DNA from: Galbula dea
Taxonomy: Eukaryota > Chordata > Aves > Piciformes > Galbulidae
Direction of reading: 5' to 3'
NCBI GenBank assembly: GCA_013399015.1
Contig: VWZX01010808.1
Location: 186,001-250,000, forward strand
DNA: 64,000 bases
The notes below the pieces were generated by a model, which saw nothing but the letters and a program-made list of their open reading frames with translations, ran no database searches and was not told where the DNA came from. The stretch's first letter is position 1. Each line of letters begins with the position of its first letter. The position numbers and the translations under genes were made by a program. Shown one piece after another: positions 1 through 14,640 of the stretch.

Positions 1-511
1 CTCACACGTGTAAGTTAGGGAAGGGGAGGAGGTTGGTATAACTACAAAAGGGGAAAAAGAAGGCACATGATTTTTACTCAGTCCTGACTGAACCCACATT
101 TTGAAAGCAAGGACAGTTTAGGTGGAGGGCAAAAAGTGCTCAGTGGAGCAGGTGTTCTCTGAGAAGAAATCTCAGGGTAAAGGACGAAGGAGAATAAAAA
201 GGAAAGGCAGGAGAAATGAAGGCCACATTCAGCTTTCTGTCTGCTTGACAGGCTCAAGATTTGGCTGCATTATTGTCCAGGAAGGAAAAGAGTCTAGTTG
301 GTCTCAAATGTAGCCCAGTTACATATCTCCAGTTTTTGTTATGGCTGTTGGTGTCTTCCTCCTTCCCTTTTCTCTGGTCTCATGAGTACCTGGAGCACTG
401 CTTTCATCTTTTTAAGCCTGGTCTTCGAACAATCAAGACCATGGCACACCTCTTTGGTCACCCTTAGCCTTTACTTCTTCTCCAATCCAGAACCACTGGT
501 CAAACTGAGTA

Positions 512-525
512 GTGCTCCCTGCTGG
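512..525 (-). promoter_or_regulatory. CTCF-like site
   Basis: On the minus strand CCAGCAGGGAGCAC differs at one position from the CTCF core consensus. It lies in the distal 3' region of ZBTB20. This is a motif match only. Confidence 0.35.
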
Positions 526-1267
526 TCACTCCCACTGCTGGGGTGCCAGAAAGGCTTGCTTAGCAACTGAAAATGCAAACCATCCTCATAGTTTCAGTCG
601 GGTTGGTGAGCTGGCCACAAAACCCACTGGCTGGATGATGGGCAAACAAAAGGAGCTGCTGACTGAGAAACTGGGATGTCATTTACAAAGGTCACTATGA
701 ACATCACAACTCTCAGTCACTTAACCTTCTGTGCATTGCCACATCTAGGTACCATGAGTTTTCTCCCTCTGCCTGTAAATCCCACTTTTGTCATTCCTGT
801 GGCAGATGGGAGAAGAAGTAGAGCTGGTGGCCCTTTGGGCTTCCAAACCTCTGTTCTGCATTTTTCCCAGTCTCTGCCTCAAAAATGCATTTAGTTTCTC
901 TCTCTCCCTCCAACCATTCAGGTCCCCCAGGGTTGCTCAGAGTAATGAGAAGTAGGATCACCAACAGCACTATGAAGACACAGGGTGGTAAAATGCTTCC
1001 ACACAAACTCACAGTCCAGTGTTTGTGACATTTCATAAATAACTTTTTTCTTTAAAAAAAAAAAAGAAGAAAAAAAAAAGAATAACACAAGAACAATCCC
1101 TTTACTTACTCGTCTGAAACAAAATAAACAGCAGTGGCTACAAACTTCTTCTTGTAACAATTACAAAAGAACTCCCAACAATACAATCCCCCAACTTTCA
1201 ACACACGCCTTCCATTTTTTTGTAGTTTTTATTTTAAACCTCAAAACTGCAGCATATCCTTAAGGGC

Positions 1268-1372
1268 AAAACTTTTCAATTAGTTTTTTCTTTCTTTTCT
1301 TTTTTTTTTTTTTTAGTTTTTTTTTTTAAATAATGTGTTCACCAAAACGAAAAGAAAAAAAAAAAAAATCCA
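1268..1372. repeat. Paired poly-T and poly-A tracts
   Basis: A T-rich run (about 1284-1328) is followed within 30 bases by an A-rich run (1350-1369). The two could pair as a long weak stem. Open frames here come from composition. Confidence 0.7.
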
Positions 1373-1938
1373 CAAAACAGTCTTGTACCAAGAAAATGCA
1401 TTCAAAAATAGAAAATATTACACAACAAAAATATGTACCCTTCCTTTCCAAAAGAGTCTGCACAAAAATGTAGAAAAATGCCAACCTTTTTTTTTCTTTT
1501 TTTTTTCCTTTCCTGAACACTTAACTTTCAACCTAGGGCACGATTATTTATTGACTTACAATGTCTGTTTTTGCATAAAATATGGAAGATAAAAAACCGA
1601 CTATCAGGACTGTGAAGTTACAGACACCACCTCCCTATTCTCCCCACCCCACATTCCCTCCTTAGAAAACAAAACAGAGAAAGCCAATGTTTTGACAACT
1701 GATTGAAAGCCTTCAGGCTAGGAAAAACCATCAGCTGATATGGGGATTCAAAGATGCTGGCATAACAGGAAAATCATCTGCCTTTTAAAATGTAGACTCT
1801 TTGCATCTCTCTCAATACGAGTCTCTGCCCCACTGTACTCAAACGAGCAGGCACTATGGAGACAGGACACAGAAAGATCAGGGAAGAATTTGGGCTGATG
1901 AGCCCAGGGACTGCATGTGGGTAGGTGCACGTGTGTGG

Positions 1939-1941
<3 letters not shown>

Positions 1942-1991
<50 letters not shown>

Positions 1992-1996
1992 CGCGC
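1942..1996. repeat. (TG)n(CG)n microsatellite
   Basis: 55 bases of uninterrupted purine-pyrimidine alternation: about 20 TG units followed by seven GC units (1983-1996). Such sequence is prone to adopt left-handed Z-form. It lies in the distal 3' UTR or flank of ZBTB20. Confidence 0.95.
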
Positions 1997-4900
1997 TGTT
2001 TTACTCATGAAAGAACTGTTGTCATTTTGAAAAGCAGAGAGGATGTTTCCATATGCCTTAAAAGTGCAAGGGCCATTTCTGGATCATAGTAGTTAAATAT
2101 GCAAAAGTTTTACTATGCTTCATAGTCAAGTCCATTTTTCTGGCAAAGGCAGGCTCTTCAACCAGAGTTAGATCGCATCAGTTCACAGCTGGGAGTGGGT
2201 AACAGCTGAAAGCTGGTAGGCAAAAAGTGTCACACCAAGGTGCATTCAGAACTGATTTATTCAGTGGGAAAGTGTTTTGCTTACGCTGAACACTGTCCAA
2301 GGGGTATTATGCAATAAACACAGCCAAAAATCCGACCGTTTCGACAGCAAAAACCTCTAGCAGTGGGGACTGAAGTACTAGGAGGAAGGCAGCTGTACCT
2401 TGCACACATGTGGCTAAATCCACCCTTGTGTACCTCCTCTGACTTCATTGCAATAGCATCTGCTTGCACCAGGGATGAATTTGTCCTATGTGTTTCTGGG
2501 GTTTTTTTTTTTGGCCATTTAGGAGCCTGACCCTGCAAAACACTGTGCTAAAATACTCCAGATTGCAGAGCTAGGATCAAAGAGGCTTCTCTCTTCCTTT
2601 GTTAGAAAGGGTGTGTTTGTTTTCTTTCTAGCATATCTTTCAGCAGATGCTTGCATGAAGAAGAAGACGGAAGCTTTTCTTAGCCTTTTCCACTGCCTGG
2701 CTGTGTGTTTTCCTTTTTAGCAAATGGCAAAATGTGTTTGTGTTTACTTCCAGTGCATTTTTTTCTTCTCAACAATTCAAAACAAAAAGGAAACATTACT
2801 TTTCCAATCCTTCATAAGGAAAACAAAAACAAGACAAACTGATAAAATACAATACAGTAAAAATCAGGCATTATAAAAGACAACATGATGTGCAACAGCA
2901 ATACCAAAGAAAACAAAAATAAAAAAAAAATATATATTAGGATGCAAGTATGAATGAGCCAAGAAAGCTATCTAACCCCACTACTGGATGATTGGTAAGC
3001 ATTGGTTAAGAAATAGGTAAGGCTATTCTGAGATTTCTAACTTAACACAATTAACCACTGCTTCTCTCACACCTCCACTTCCTAATTTGTTTTACCTTTC
3101 ACTCACTGGTCTTTTATGCCTTGAAACTGATTTCTTTTGCTTTTTGTATTTTTTGGTCTACAGTAGAATTACATTTTAATAACGACAGCAAAACAAAACT
3201 CAAGCTTGTTGTGAGAGTAAGTTGGTGCCACATTCATGATGCAGAAGAAAGACAGCCAACAGAACAACTGCATTCAGTTTTTCACATGCAAAGCAGATTC
3301 AAGGGCAACAGCATAACTGACCAAAACAAGTTTGGAGGGGCAAGCAGCAGAAGCTGTAGGTTTACAACTACACCAGCAACTACAGCCTGGTCTTTTGCCT
3401 TCACCAGTGCCCTTACAGACAACAGCAGATCAGTTGCCATGTGGCTTTGCTGTTCTCGTCATCTGGAGCAACTGCTGACCTGCCATCTACTCACCACTAA
3501 TTGCACTCCTGGTTCAATGGAAAACCAAAAGGAAAAGGAAAGGTAAAAGGCTCCTAGCTGGGGCCAAGGCTACCTCTTGGTCTCCTTGGCTGATGAGACA
3601 AACCACCAGCCAGTGTGACACTAGGAACAATAAGGGAGGGCACCTGGCTAGCAGGTCATTTGGGAGCAGTCTTGAAGCAAATCAGACTATCTAAGGTGAT
3701 GTGACAGATTGTTTAGCCTCCTCCATTAGGAACAAAGTGATAAACACTGACAGGTTACTCTGGGATTGTTCTATTAGTATAAACTCTCTCAGTTCAGGAG
3801 GGATGAGAAAGCTTAAGATCTCTATTGCTTTCAAATTGCCTTCATAAATGTCAGCATTACCAGCCACCAGAAATGCATTCCCTAGCTATAGCACTGTGAC
3901 TGAAGCTCCACTGTGATTCCAGGCATTTTCTATTTTCTGTGGAACTTCTGAAAAGTAACATTTTCCTCCAGGAAAAGCTCTAAAGTTATCATCATGTTGA
4001 AAATATCACTGGCACATTACTGAACCACAACTACGCCACACAGTCCCAGCAAAAGCTCAAGCTGATCCTCAGTAGTGCTTGTCAACATTGAGGAAAGGAA
4101 CACAGAGAAACAAGATGATCAAACAGTACAGGGAAGTTCTGTTTTGGATCTAGCCCACTGACCAAAGTGATTTTCATTCAAGAGAAGAGGTGCAACAGTG
4201 AAGCAGGTTGACAAATGGAGGAGAATGATGGGAGTTAGTGTTTCTCCATCTGGAGTTAAAAATAGGGCATTAAGGTATGTGGCATCTCTAGTCAGCAACA
4301 TATGTTTTGGCTTCTTAGAATAAACCTCAAGTTATCCTTGGTTTCTCAGTCAAGCACTACATGGGGCTTTTGTACCATGCTAAAGAAAACAAAAAGAGTT
4401 TGTGCTGTATTTAAATGCAGTTCCAGTTAAACTAGCTCCAAACTGACCATGTGAAAAAGGAACAACTTATTTAAAAGCCACTGAAACTATACAACACACC
4501 CCCAAGAACTGATCTGGTTGAGCACTGTAACTGAGTGGAAACACAAGCTGGAATCTGGCTTTTTGAAAAAGGTTTGGTTCCTGTTTACATGGATTTGACC
4601 GGTGTTGTTGAAACTGAATCAGCTGGGATCGGTTTTAAACAGGCTGAATTTAAACCTGGATTTGGAGCTTGGCTCACAGCCCACTTCTTCAGGTTGCAGT
4701 ACTTCTGAAAACTAGTGCAAATGGCATCTTATCACAGCATTGCAAGCATGCAGTGTTCCTCTCCTTGTCCAAATATGGTTGCCACCAGGTCACACCACAA
4801 GGGAGGAACATGCAACAGTCAGCCAGAACAGCTCAAATTATAGAAGTTCTTTTTTTCACCACAGCAGGAAAGGCACTCTGGACACAGTAGGCTCAGTAAA

Positions 4901-6880
4901 CCCTCAGCTTCACTTTTTTTTTTTTTTCTGGAGCAGTCTATTACTCCTCTTTGACAATGCAAATCCACTCTGAGAGTAGAAAAATTTGCAGCTGCCTTAA
5001 ACAAGAAAACAAAACAAAAACTCATTTAAACAAAAAAGGGGAGTATTGGCTCATAACCTGAATGAACTTCAACAGACAGACTTCATTTCCTCCCATATCA
5101 TGACTCTGTAGCTGTCACTACTCTTACTTTAAAAATTAAAGGTGCTCTCCTGCCACTGTATTAGGCTGGCTCTCAAATGAATTCTGGTTTTGTTGGTCAT
5201 TCACCGTCTCATTACTGGAAGATGACCCTCCAGTGCTTTTCATCTTACAGGATTCCTGTAGATGGCTCAGAAAGAGACTGCATGTTCTACTGCCCTGCCT
5301 GCTTCCAAGGGAAGAGTCATTCAGTAGTTCATCTAACACACTACACCAGGGGATTTCTCCAGTTCTTCTCTTCCAGTCCTTTCAAGCCAAGATGGATGAA
5401 ATCTAAGAGTTTAAATCTCAGAGCTTGCCAGGAAAACACACCCGTATCTCCAAAGTCTCTCTTGGTTTTAGCCAGACTTGTTACTTCCCACCCAGGGCCT
5501 GCCTCTTGTATATTATTCCTCTTCTAGCTGATACTTTTCTCAAATGAGACAGCCCAACAGACTGACCAGCAACAACCTGCTTTGCATTGTGCAGCTCTGT
5601 GTAAAGTTTGTACTACCCATTCCTTGGTACTAGTGAAGCCAAAACACCTTAGCTTCAAGTCTAAGGAGAAATTCAGAGCATGAATAGTTCCTGACCACTC
5701 AATTATTCTAGACTTTCCTTAGCAGTTGGATGACTACACCTCCCCTTTTTTTTTGTGCATATGAAACCTCTGTATACATGACACAGGTGGTCCCTCCCCT
5801 ACAGGACCAAAGCAGATGCACTGATGTTTTACATTCTTCTCCCATTGGCTATACAGAACATTTTATGATCCTTTTATTTACCTTCTGGCTGAAATTGTAA
5901 TTATAGCTTTACTGAAGGGGTTCAACACAAACTTTTGAGAGTTTATAGACCAAGAACAGCTACAGCACAGATGGATCTTGCTGCACATTACTATTGCTTG
6001 CTTTTTTTCTCCTATTATGCTTGTTACAAAGTTAGTGACCAAGGCCAACATGCATCTTGACTGTAAAAATACTTTCCAACTTAGAATTCAATTTGGTTCC
6101 AGCCAAAAGCCTTCATAATGCTTGACTACCTGTTTGAGAAATCAGACTGAAGATCTTAAAATGCTAGACAGCATCTTTGCCAAAGCAGGAATATTCATTA
6201 CTGTACTGAATTCCACATCACCCTTTCTTGTCCAAACGTCCTCCTGCTCCCTCTGCCCCAAGGGCTTGACTGGAACACCTTCCACTGAGTGTTCAGGATG
6301 ACTGTTTATTGCACTGTTCCCATAACAGCCTCAGAAAGAAGTGCTTTTTCAGTGATCTTCCCCTTTGGTAAGCCTGCTTAGTGGCTTCATTTCTTGAGCT
6401 GAGAATATATTGAAGGGATGCTAATCGCATTCAAACCTCTCTGAAGAGTTCCTATCTGACAATGCAGGTTTGGACATCTGAACTAGGAATCAGTATCTTT
6501 ACATTGAAGCCTTATGTTGGTTTTCATGATGAGCAGTTCTCTTAATTCTCTCACAGCCCCAAAGAACACTCCTACGAAAAGGGGAAAAAGATCTGTAGCA
6601 CCTTAAAACCTGTGAAGCCTCTTCAGTTTCTATTGTAGTGCCTTTTTAAACTTCTTTAAATACTTTTTAATTTTTTTTACATTAGTTTTAACAGAAGCTA
6701 TCCAATAGAGCTACCTCAGTGTCTGACTAGTTGCTTAAAGTAAAGGTAACCTCAGTTCTCTTTCAACCTGGCCAAGTTTATAGTACATCCAATTTTCTGT
6801 GCCTATCCCTTTCTCTGCTCCCTTCCTTCCTGCTTAATTGGCCCCTTCCAATCCCACCACGTGTAAATACAGTTCAGTAG

Positions 6881-6900
6881 TGCAGTGCAGTGCAGTGCAG
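6881..6900. repeat. (TGCAG)4 microsatellite
   Basis: Four perfect pentamer copies preceded by a partial unit. Confidence 0.9.
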
Positions 6901-7084
6901 TCATACTTAGTGCAAAAATAGTAAGCCTTATCCAGACCAAAAAAGCACAAACTCCCTCCCCACCCCACCCAGCCCCCAAGAAATCAGCTCTCAGTTAAAG
7001 TATACAAATGCCCCAAAAGGGGGACTTGCAGTCTCCCCGCCACATTTTCACATGCCTCATTTTCTCTCCTCCCACTCCATGTAG

Positions 7085-7142
7085 AGATCTTACTAGGAGA
7101 CAGGACATTTACTAGATCTCACTAGCAGACAGGACATTTACT
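7085..7142. repeat. 29-bp tandem duplication
   Basis: Two adjacent 29-bp copies starting AGATCT(T/C)ACTAG and ending GACAGGACATTTACT, with two differences. This is a recent local duplication. Confidence 0.9.
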
Positions 7143-8952
7143 GAAAACAAAGTAAGCTGAACGACAGAAATAGGAAAGGAAATACGACATTGTTTGGGGG
7201 CTACAGAAAGGAAAGAGAACTGAATGGATAGAGAGCAAAGGTCAGTAGTGGTTTTACACAAAGTTGTCAGATGCAAACTTTGCAAGGGCACACCTTGCAA
7301 AGAGCATGTGTAAGTGTAGATAAAAAACAAAACAACCTAAAAAGCTTCCCTGTTCCCAATATACAGTCCTTATTTTAACAGTGCCCAAGCTAAGGTTCTG
7401 TAGTGCAATCAACTCTTCAAAGTGGCAGCTCTCTGTGGCTACCCTAAAACAAATGGACAGATCAACAGCTACTTTAGTTTTCTCCCTCTCACACAGACAC
7501 ACACACATGTGCATGGACAAGCCCCTCCCCATCCTGCAAATACACGAGTAGATGTATAAAAGCTTTTTTTCATGGCCTTTTTAGCCCTGTGGTGGGAAAA
7601 GCAGGATTTTTAATAACAGGCATACAAGCTCTTAGGTACCTCAAAACGAAAACACATGAGAAAAAATAAAGCTCACTAATAACAAAGGGAAGCAGGTTAC
7701 TGAATCCCAACCAGCCCAGACCTCCTCCCTTGCCTATCGCTCTCTTTTAACAAAATAAAACATCTGTCAGGGCTTGCCACTCATTAACATATCACTTGGG
7801 AAAACATAATAAAGACTTTGGGGTACTCGCTGGGTTAGAGATTAGCTTCAGTTTGGGCAGCCACAAAAGCCTCCATCTGACCCTTATAACCACAAGGAAA
7901 GGAGTGTGGGGAACCACTAAAACAGTGTAAGAGGACACAACAGGGAAGGAAAAGCAAGAAAGGGGAATTAATAGAAAAGGGAACACACTAGGGCAATACA
8001 GTTGCTGCTATACTAATCTCACTGTAATTGCTCAGTATATAGAGGAATATTGCATCACTAAGGCTCAGGCACATGCTTCCTCATGCCTTTTGCAGCCTCT
8101 CCTGCTCCCAGTTCTTTCTTGAAGATAGCAGGCCATCCTAGGGTGTAAACAAAAGCAAATACCAACTAATAAACCAAATGACAAGCAAGAAGCAGATTTC
8201 TCTTTTCTTTCTTTCTCTTGCAAAGACAGAAAAACTCTGCCCTCACCCCCAGGCACACAGATAAACTCTATTTCATCCTAATGAAGAAAGATTAACAGTG
8301 TTTTCACATGCACAGAAACGAGGGAAGAACTTAAGACAGAGAATCTAAATAAGGGTGCAGGGATCCTGAATGTCCACCTCCAAACCAGAAAAATACCAGG
8401 CTGTAAGGCCTTTTGCTGTTTATCTTTACCAATGAGCCTATCATGAAAAATAAAGACAGCACAATGGAATCACTAGCTGTGGCAAGGGGCCAGCACCTAA
8501 ATACAGTCTCTCTGGGTGCAGAGCTACAGTGATGCGTCTTATGCCAGAGCATAGATGAGACACAAAACAGATAATGCTTGCTAGCTCTTCTGTAAAGTCT
8601 ATAAACATCCATTTTGCCAGTGTAATCAGCAGCAATGAAACTTCTTGCTGTTCAGCTGTGTTTACTTTGAGGGTGTCCTACCTGTTTGCTGAAATGCTAC
8701 GTTCACAATAGACTACATGAGTTCTCACCCACTCTCCTGCATCTCCAATGCAGTAGAACTTCTTAAAAAGAAAGTCCACAGAAAAGCTTCATGTATAGTC
8801 TGAATTTGGGGTTATATACTCAGATATTACAAAGAAACAACTTTATTTCACCCACATGAATATGTGATCACCATTACAGACAAGGTATGACCAGAGTGCT
8901 TCTGGGTAAAGCAGTCAGAAACCTAGAGTCAAGTAACTCCAAATACCCAAAT

Positions 8953-9297
8953 ACAGAATTACAGAATCACAGAACGTTAGGAGTTGGAAAGGACCTCGAA
9001 AGATCATCTAGTCCAACCCCCCTGCCATAGCAGGATTCCCTAGACCAGGTCACACAGAAGCATGTCCAGATGGGTTTTGAATCTCTCCAGAGAAGGAGAC
9101 TCCACAACCTCTCTGGGCAGTCTGTGCCAGTGCTCTGGCACCTCAACTAGGAAAAAAAAAATTTCTTGTATATACATGGAACTTCCTATGCTTCAACTTG
9201 CAGCCATTGCCCCTCATCCTGTCACTAGGCATCACCAAGAAGAGCCTGACCCCATCCTCCTGACACTCGACCTTCACATATTAATAAGCATTCCTAA
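8953..9297 (-). mobile_element. CR1 LINE 3' end, 5'-truncated
   Basis: Typical avian CR1 3'-end sequence lies in minus orientation. The plus strand starts with the complement of the short terminal octamer-like repeats (ACAGAATC), then the hallmark complement TTGGAAAGGACCTCGAAAGA and AGTCCAACCCCCCTGCC. It runs on to the complement of the end of ORF2. About 345 bp remain, with no coding capacity. It lies in the putative 3' UTR or flank, in the same orientation as ZBTB20. Confidence 0.9.
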
Positions 9298-12200
9298 AGC
9301 TCTTATGTTTTTCTTGTAATAGAAAAGTGACAGACTTTTCTATTGGGTGTGATTACTGGGTGCAAGGGTGTAAATTAGGGAAAAGTGATTGCTGTGCATC
9401 AGGTATCTACAGTAGCTGTTGTGGCTCGCTATTTAATTATTTAAGATAAACCTGCTATCACCAACGAAACCCAAAGAGGCTACATTCCTGTGGAATGAAG
9501 GACTCAAGGCTATTTATGACTCTCTGGACAAAAAAAGTCCAATGCCTTGTTCAAAGGGAAGCAGCTGTCCTCCTCTCTACAATTCCTTTGAATTAAACAT
9601 ACCAGCAAGAAGGAGAAACTATTTAATCACAGAGCCCTTAAAACAGGCAAAATCTGCACAGTGGAGTGAAAATCTCAAGTCAGTTTTATGACGAATAGAA
9701 ACTGTGGGCAGAAACATGCTAAGTTATGGGGAACAGTCCTGTCACATCTTAAAGGGTACATATGAAAGTGTTTCTTAGGACTACAGCTTTCTGTAAGACT
9801 GTGCTTTCCCTGTCAAAGAAAATGCACTGAAGTCAACAAAAGAGCACGTGGGTCCCACCTGCAGAATTTGGCCCACAGAATATTGGTCCAATGAATTTTC
9901 AGGATTAAGTACAGACCTCACTGATGGCTGACAAGAAAGGTCATGTAATATGTCCTGCATTAACTGAGCAGCCTATTTATCTTATGTTTGACATCAAAAC
10001 CTTATTATGGGTGGAATTTATGGGAAACTGCTTCATTTCATTGCCAGAATTTCTTTGAATCTGAACTTTGGAGCAAGGATCCAGGGGACTGAATGCTCAG
10101 CACATAGGAAACTGAGAATAAATTCCAGATTTAAAGAGTCCCTATGAGTTTTGCAGAAGCCCAAGCTACATCCTGGCATTAAGACAAAAGAAACAGGGTG
10201 CCCCAAAACACAATGAAACTTGTTGAAGATATCTGTGAACAAGCAGTTCTGACTCCAATAAATGAAAGAATGACACCTCTTCTACCAATAAATAGGAACT
10301 ATCAAACTTTTTAAAAGATACTCATACATTAAATAAAGAGCAGCAGCAGATACTGGAGATTCAGTCTTTTCCTCTAAGTGGCACAGGTAAAGAGCAAGTC
10401 CCTTGGATGGAGTTCAAGCATTCCTCTCTCCTGGGAGGTTCCCCAGTCTTTGGTGCAATCACCCCCAAGGTGGGGGACTCTCCTCTTATTCAACCTTGCA
10501 GTGAAGAGCTCTAAAATCCCTTTCTGTCCCTGCACAGTAGCATAGAGCAACACTCTTAGTACAAGGTTCTCCCTCTCGTGGTGACAGTGCTACCTACTTC
10601 AACTTTTGTGTTCCTCAAAAGCTGCAGAACACAGAAAAGAAGTGCAAAAAGGAGCTGAACATAAATGCTGCCGACCAGTGAAATGTGAGCCCATGGCTTG
10701 CACTAGCCTTGGGGGTCTACTTGGTCAACGAGGAGGTGGAAAATGAAAGGAATAATAAAAACCATATACTAGAATAAAGCTCGTATTTGGACACAGTTTT
10801 CCCTTGATGTTTATATCATTCAAGGGGAAGTCCCCAATGCAAGAATCTATAAAACTCTAAAGCCAGTGTCACCTTCTGGTTTATCTCTCCTTAGAAAAGC
10901 AGAAAATATGCACACATGAAACAAGTTTCTTAGAACATCACAATTTTCAAGAGTAGTATTTCTTCAGAGATTGAAAAGGAAAGGATACATGTTCCAAAAA
11001 AAGAGCAAGATTTCTGGATTCACAAATGACTGACTGTCTTTTATGTAAAAGATATGTTAAAATAGTGTTCACCAGCTGATTATTTTGTTAGTTTCACTTT
11101 CCCTTAGGCAACTGTACCTGTACACACTGTGTTCTAGAAGTACAATCTCTAGTGTGGATAATCTACCTGTTTGGTACCATCCTGTTTGTAAAACCACTTC
11201 TTAGCCTAATAATATAAACTGTAAACTGTATAAGATGCAAAATGAACTGAGGTGTTTAAAAAAGCGTTAGGAAAAATAAAAGGCAACAAAGAAGTTAAAT
11301 CAAGAAACACATTAAACTAGTCATTATCCTAAATGAATTGCTGAACCTTACAAAGGATTAGCAGGGGAAGCGTGGAATGGGTACGCAGCCAGTTAAATGA
11401 TCAGGCATTCTCAGTGAAGTGAGAACACTCTCTACCAAAGTATGCAGGATTCAGCATTCAGTCAAAGGGAAAAGCAGAGACCATGGTCATAAAATGTGGA
11501 CCACTAAATCAGCACTCTGTTGCAGCAGCTAACTGGAATTAATGTGGGAAATGGCACCTGTTTGGCTGAATGGGACAAAGCCCATCCTTTCTGTAATAGG
11601 GTAATCTAGCTGTGTTACCTGCGGAACTAATATTGAGAGGCTAGTCTCTTCCTTCCCTTACAAATGGGTATCTACAGAAAAAAGAAAAGCCAGACTTAGA
11701 AATCACTGCTGGAAGACCATAATTTTTAAGCTGCAAGTAGAAAGAAAAAGGATGTGGTAGTGGCCTCAACACAAGTGCAAATGGCAGATGACAGGAGTCT
11801 GTAAGGAATGCCAGCACATGATGATTCCCATTCTTGAAGTTCTCATTTTACTATCCCAAGATGTGGCATAGGTAACTCTTTCCCTCTCTTCCCACTCCAA
11901 AATCACTTTTGACTTTACTGATTTGCATTGACACAGATTTCCTCATTTTCAGTGAAAGCACAGTTTGTAACTGAAGTGATCATCTCTCATTTCATTCAGT
12001 CTTCACAGTTAGAAAAAAATGAGACATAATGAGTAACTCCTCCACAACCCTCAACCACTTGATTTTGCACATTTTCATTTAGGATTGATATGTTATTGAC
12101 CAAGGGAATGAAGGTCAGCTGAGATGTACCCCATTTACAAAAGCAAACATCAATTCTCATGCTCTCCTAAGTTTTCACTCTTAGGAAGTCTGGATCCAGA

Positions 12201-14585
12201 CTTGCTGCCTGGGCTATCTACTGAAAGATAAGAATACAGAAAGGACACCCCAAGCCATAAGCCTGGGCTATTTGGATCTAGATGTTGACACATCCCTAGT
12301 GACCTTTTATTCAGCAGCAATATGGTGACAAGGAAAACCTAGGGGGGCTGACCCCAATATTCAGAACCCACAGCAATGTGGTGTGAAGGTGATCAAGGCA
12401 ACACTCACCTTGGAAAACTTTTGAACTGAAACTCAACTTGCAGAGGTTGTTTTCATTTGAAAGGGGGGATCAAGTGGACAAGTAAAGATGTAATTAGAAT
12501 ATATTAATAGCAGTGGATGGAGGCATTTTCTATCCAATTCCTGGCAAAATCCACTGGCCACATTTAGCGTAACTGTACAGAAAATACTATTTCTTCTACT
12601 TCACATTAGTGCAGAGGATAATTCTAGGAAATCTTAACACTTTAAAGAAACAGAACTTGGAAAGAGTGAAAGACCACTTGTGGCATCTTTCTCCAGGGCT
12701 GGGAATGGAAGAGGGAAATCTGACACACTTTTACAAATGAAGTAACAGGACATCTTAGAAGAGAGCTAACAGATAACCTCAATGGTCTTGATTAATTGTT
12801 CTTCTGATATAAAAGAGTAGCAGGGAACAATATCTAACTTTTGTAGAGTCTAATACTGTTTTTCTTAGAAAACAAAAATCACTTTCCTACATCTTGCTAC
12901 ATACAGATTTTAAAAAGCCTGAAAAAAATACTTGTAAAGAGAATAAAGAAACCAATAATATGAAAAAACACACTAGAACTGTAATAATGATTGTTAAATG
13001 CTTCAAATAGCTGCAGCATTTGATTGGGTTGTGAATGATACATGTGAAAAATTATTTTTCTATGATCATAGGCAGATGCAAAAGTTAAATGATTATACTA
13101 TGTATACATATTGATATAGAATTGCTATATATATTGTGTATTGTATGTTCTAGCTTTCAGAAATACTGTAGTGTAGTGTACTGTACTTAACTAAGCAGAT
13201 CTAAATAGCAACTTGTCATTTTCCACGAAGTCACTAGTACTGTTAACAAAACCCCAAAAGTCTATTTTCTCCAGTAAAAGAAATACATACTGTTACAGTC
13301 ACAGACATTTTGACTATAGAGAGACAATGTACACTTAACCAAAGAAAAACCCCAAACCAAAAACCTCACCCTAAAATCAACTAGCCAAAATTGTTGCATT
13401 TATCAACCTATTCAAAAGGGGAAGGGAAATGCCACCAATCTAAGAAGAGGAATAACATTTACTCAACTTCGGATGAGTGAAAATGAAAGAAAAAAAAATC
13501 CCCTCAGAATCTCCAATCACCCTTTCTGGGACCAGAAGAATCTCCCAATTGGGCAAAAGAGTTAAAAGAAAAAAATGCTACTTTTTAGGGCCAACATGAT
13601 ACCAAAATAGGCAGCTGTAGCTAAACATACTTATTCAGCTCACTAACGAAATGGGCACAAAATGAGTTCGAGAAATCCTGCAGTTCTCACGGACTGCATA
13701 ATGAATACTCTTCATGACCAACTCCTCCTCCTGACAATCTGTTGGTCTTCTAGACACACTAACCATGTTCCTGAAAAGATTTTGGCCAAGACCAGGGTAG
13801 TGAAAGTTGATTGTTAATTGTTAGTGACTGCACATTTGGAATGGATTACTCTGATTACCTGGAAAGATAATCGTATCCAATGTGTTTCAGAGTAGGTGAG
13901 GTGGGGAAAGAGCTGTTTGATATGGCACTTTGGATACTGGAGACTCCAGACCTGGAGTATTTTAGAGCCTATCAATGTACTGCATTACTGTTCAATGACT
14001 TGATAATTTTTACTGTTCTTTTTAAGGGGAGTAAACAGACAAGTTAGATTATTTTGCTTGGATTTTATTCCTTTGTCCTGTGAAGATGTTGAAATTCAAT
14101 GGACAGGAGTGACTGAATTCAACAGTATTGTTCCAGAGCTGTCACCCCCCCATGGATGCCCATCTCTGCTAGTGAAGCATGCTGAGCTGGACTGTTTTAT
14201 CTATTTTGTGGCTGAAAGACCATACAAGGCTTTTAAGAGGCATACTTCAGTCTTTCTTTCCTTCAGCATGTCCTTCCTTGTGAGTACTCACAAAAATACA
14301 CTGGATGAAACCTGGGTGTCACAGTTTGAATGAGGGAAACATCTTATTTGGGCAGATGGCCAGTTAAGAGCATGTGGCTGACAGAATGTGTTTTATGAAT
14401 ATATGTGTGCATATATACTGTATAAGTAGTGTACTGACTTTTCTTTACATTCATATAGATTCATATCAATGCTCCACAGTTAATGGAACTGTTTTTTCAT
14501 CTAAACCCTTTCCTGAACCATGCATGTCCACACAGTCAATTGGCAACCTCTCTGTAAAGCCAGAGATGGATAGCTACCTATGTGT

Positions 14586-14640
14586 GCACACATAAACATG
14601 CATACTCACACACACATTTGCATGCACACACACACACACA
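14586..14640. repeat. CA-rich simple repeat
   Basis: Interrupted CA repeats ending in an uninterrupted (CA)n run at 14624-14640. Confidence 0.85.

Noticed and set aside
3121..3546. 141-codon open frame on the plus strand
   Set aside because: It has no domain, an unbiased amino-acid composition and no promoter or splice context. It is compatible with chance.
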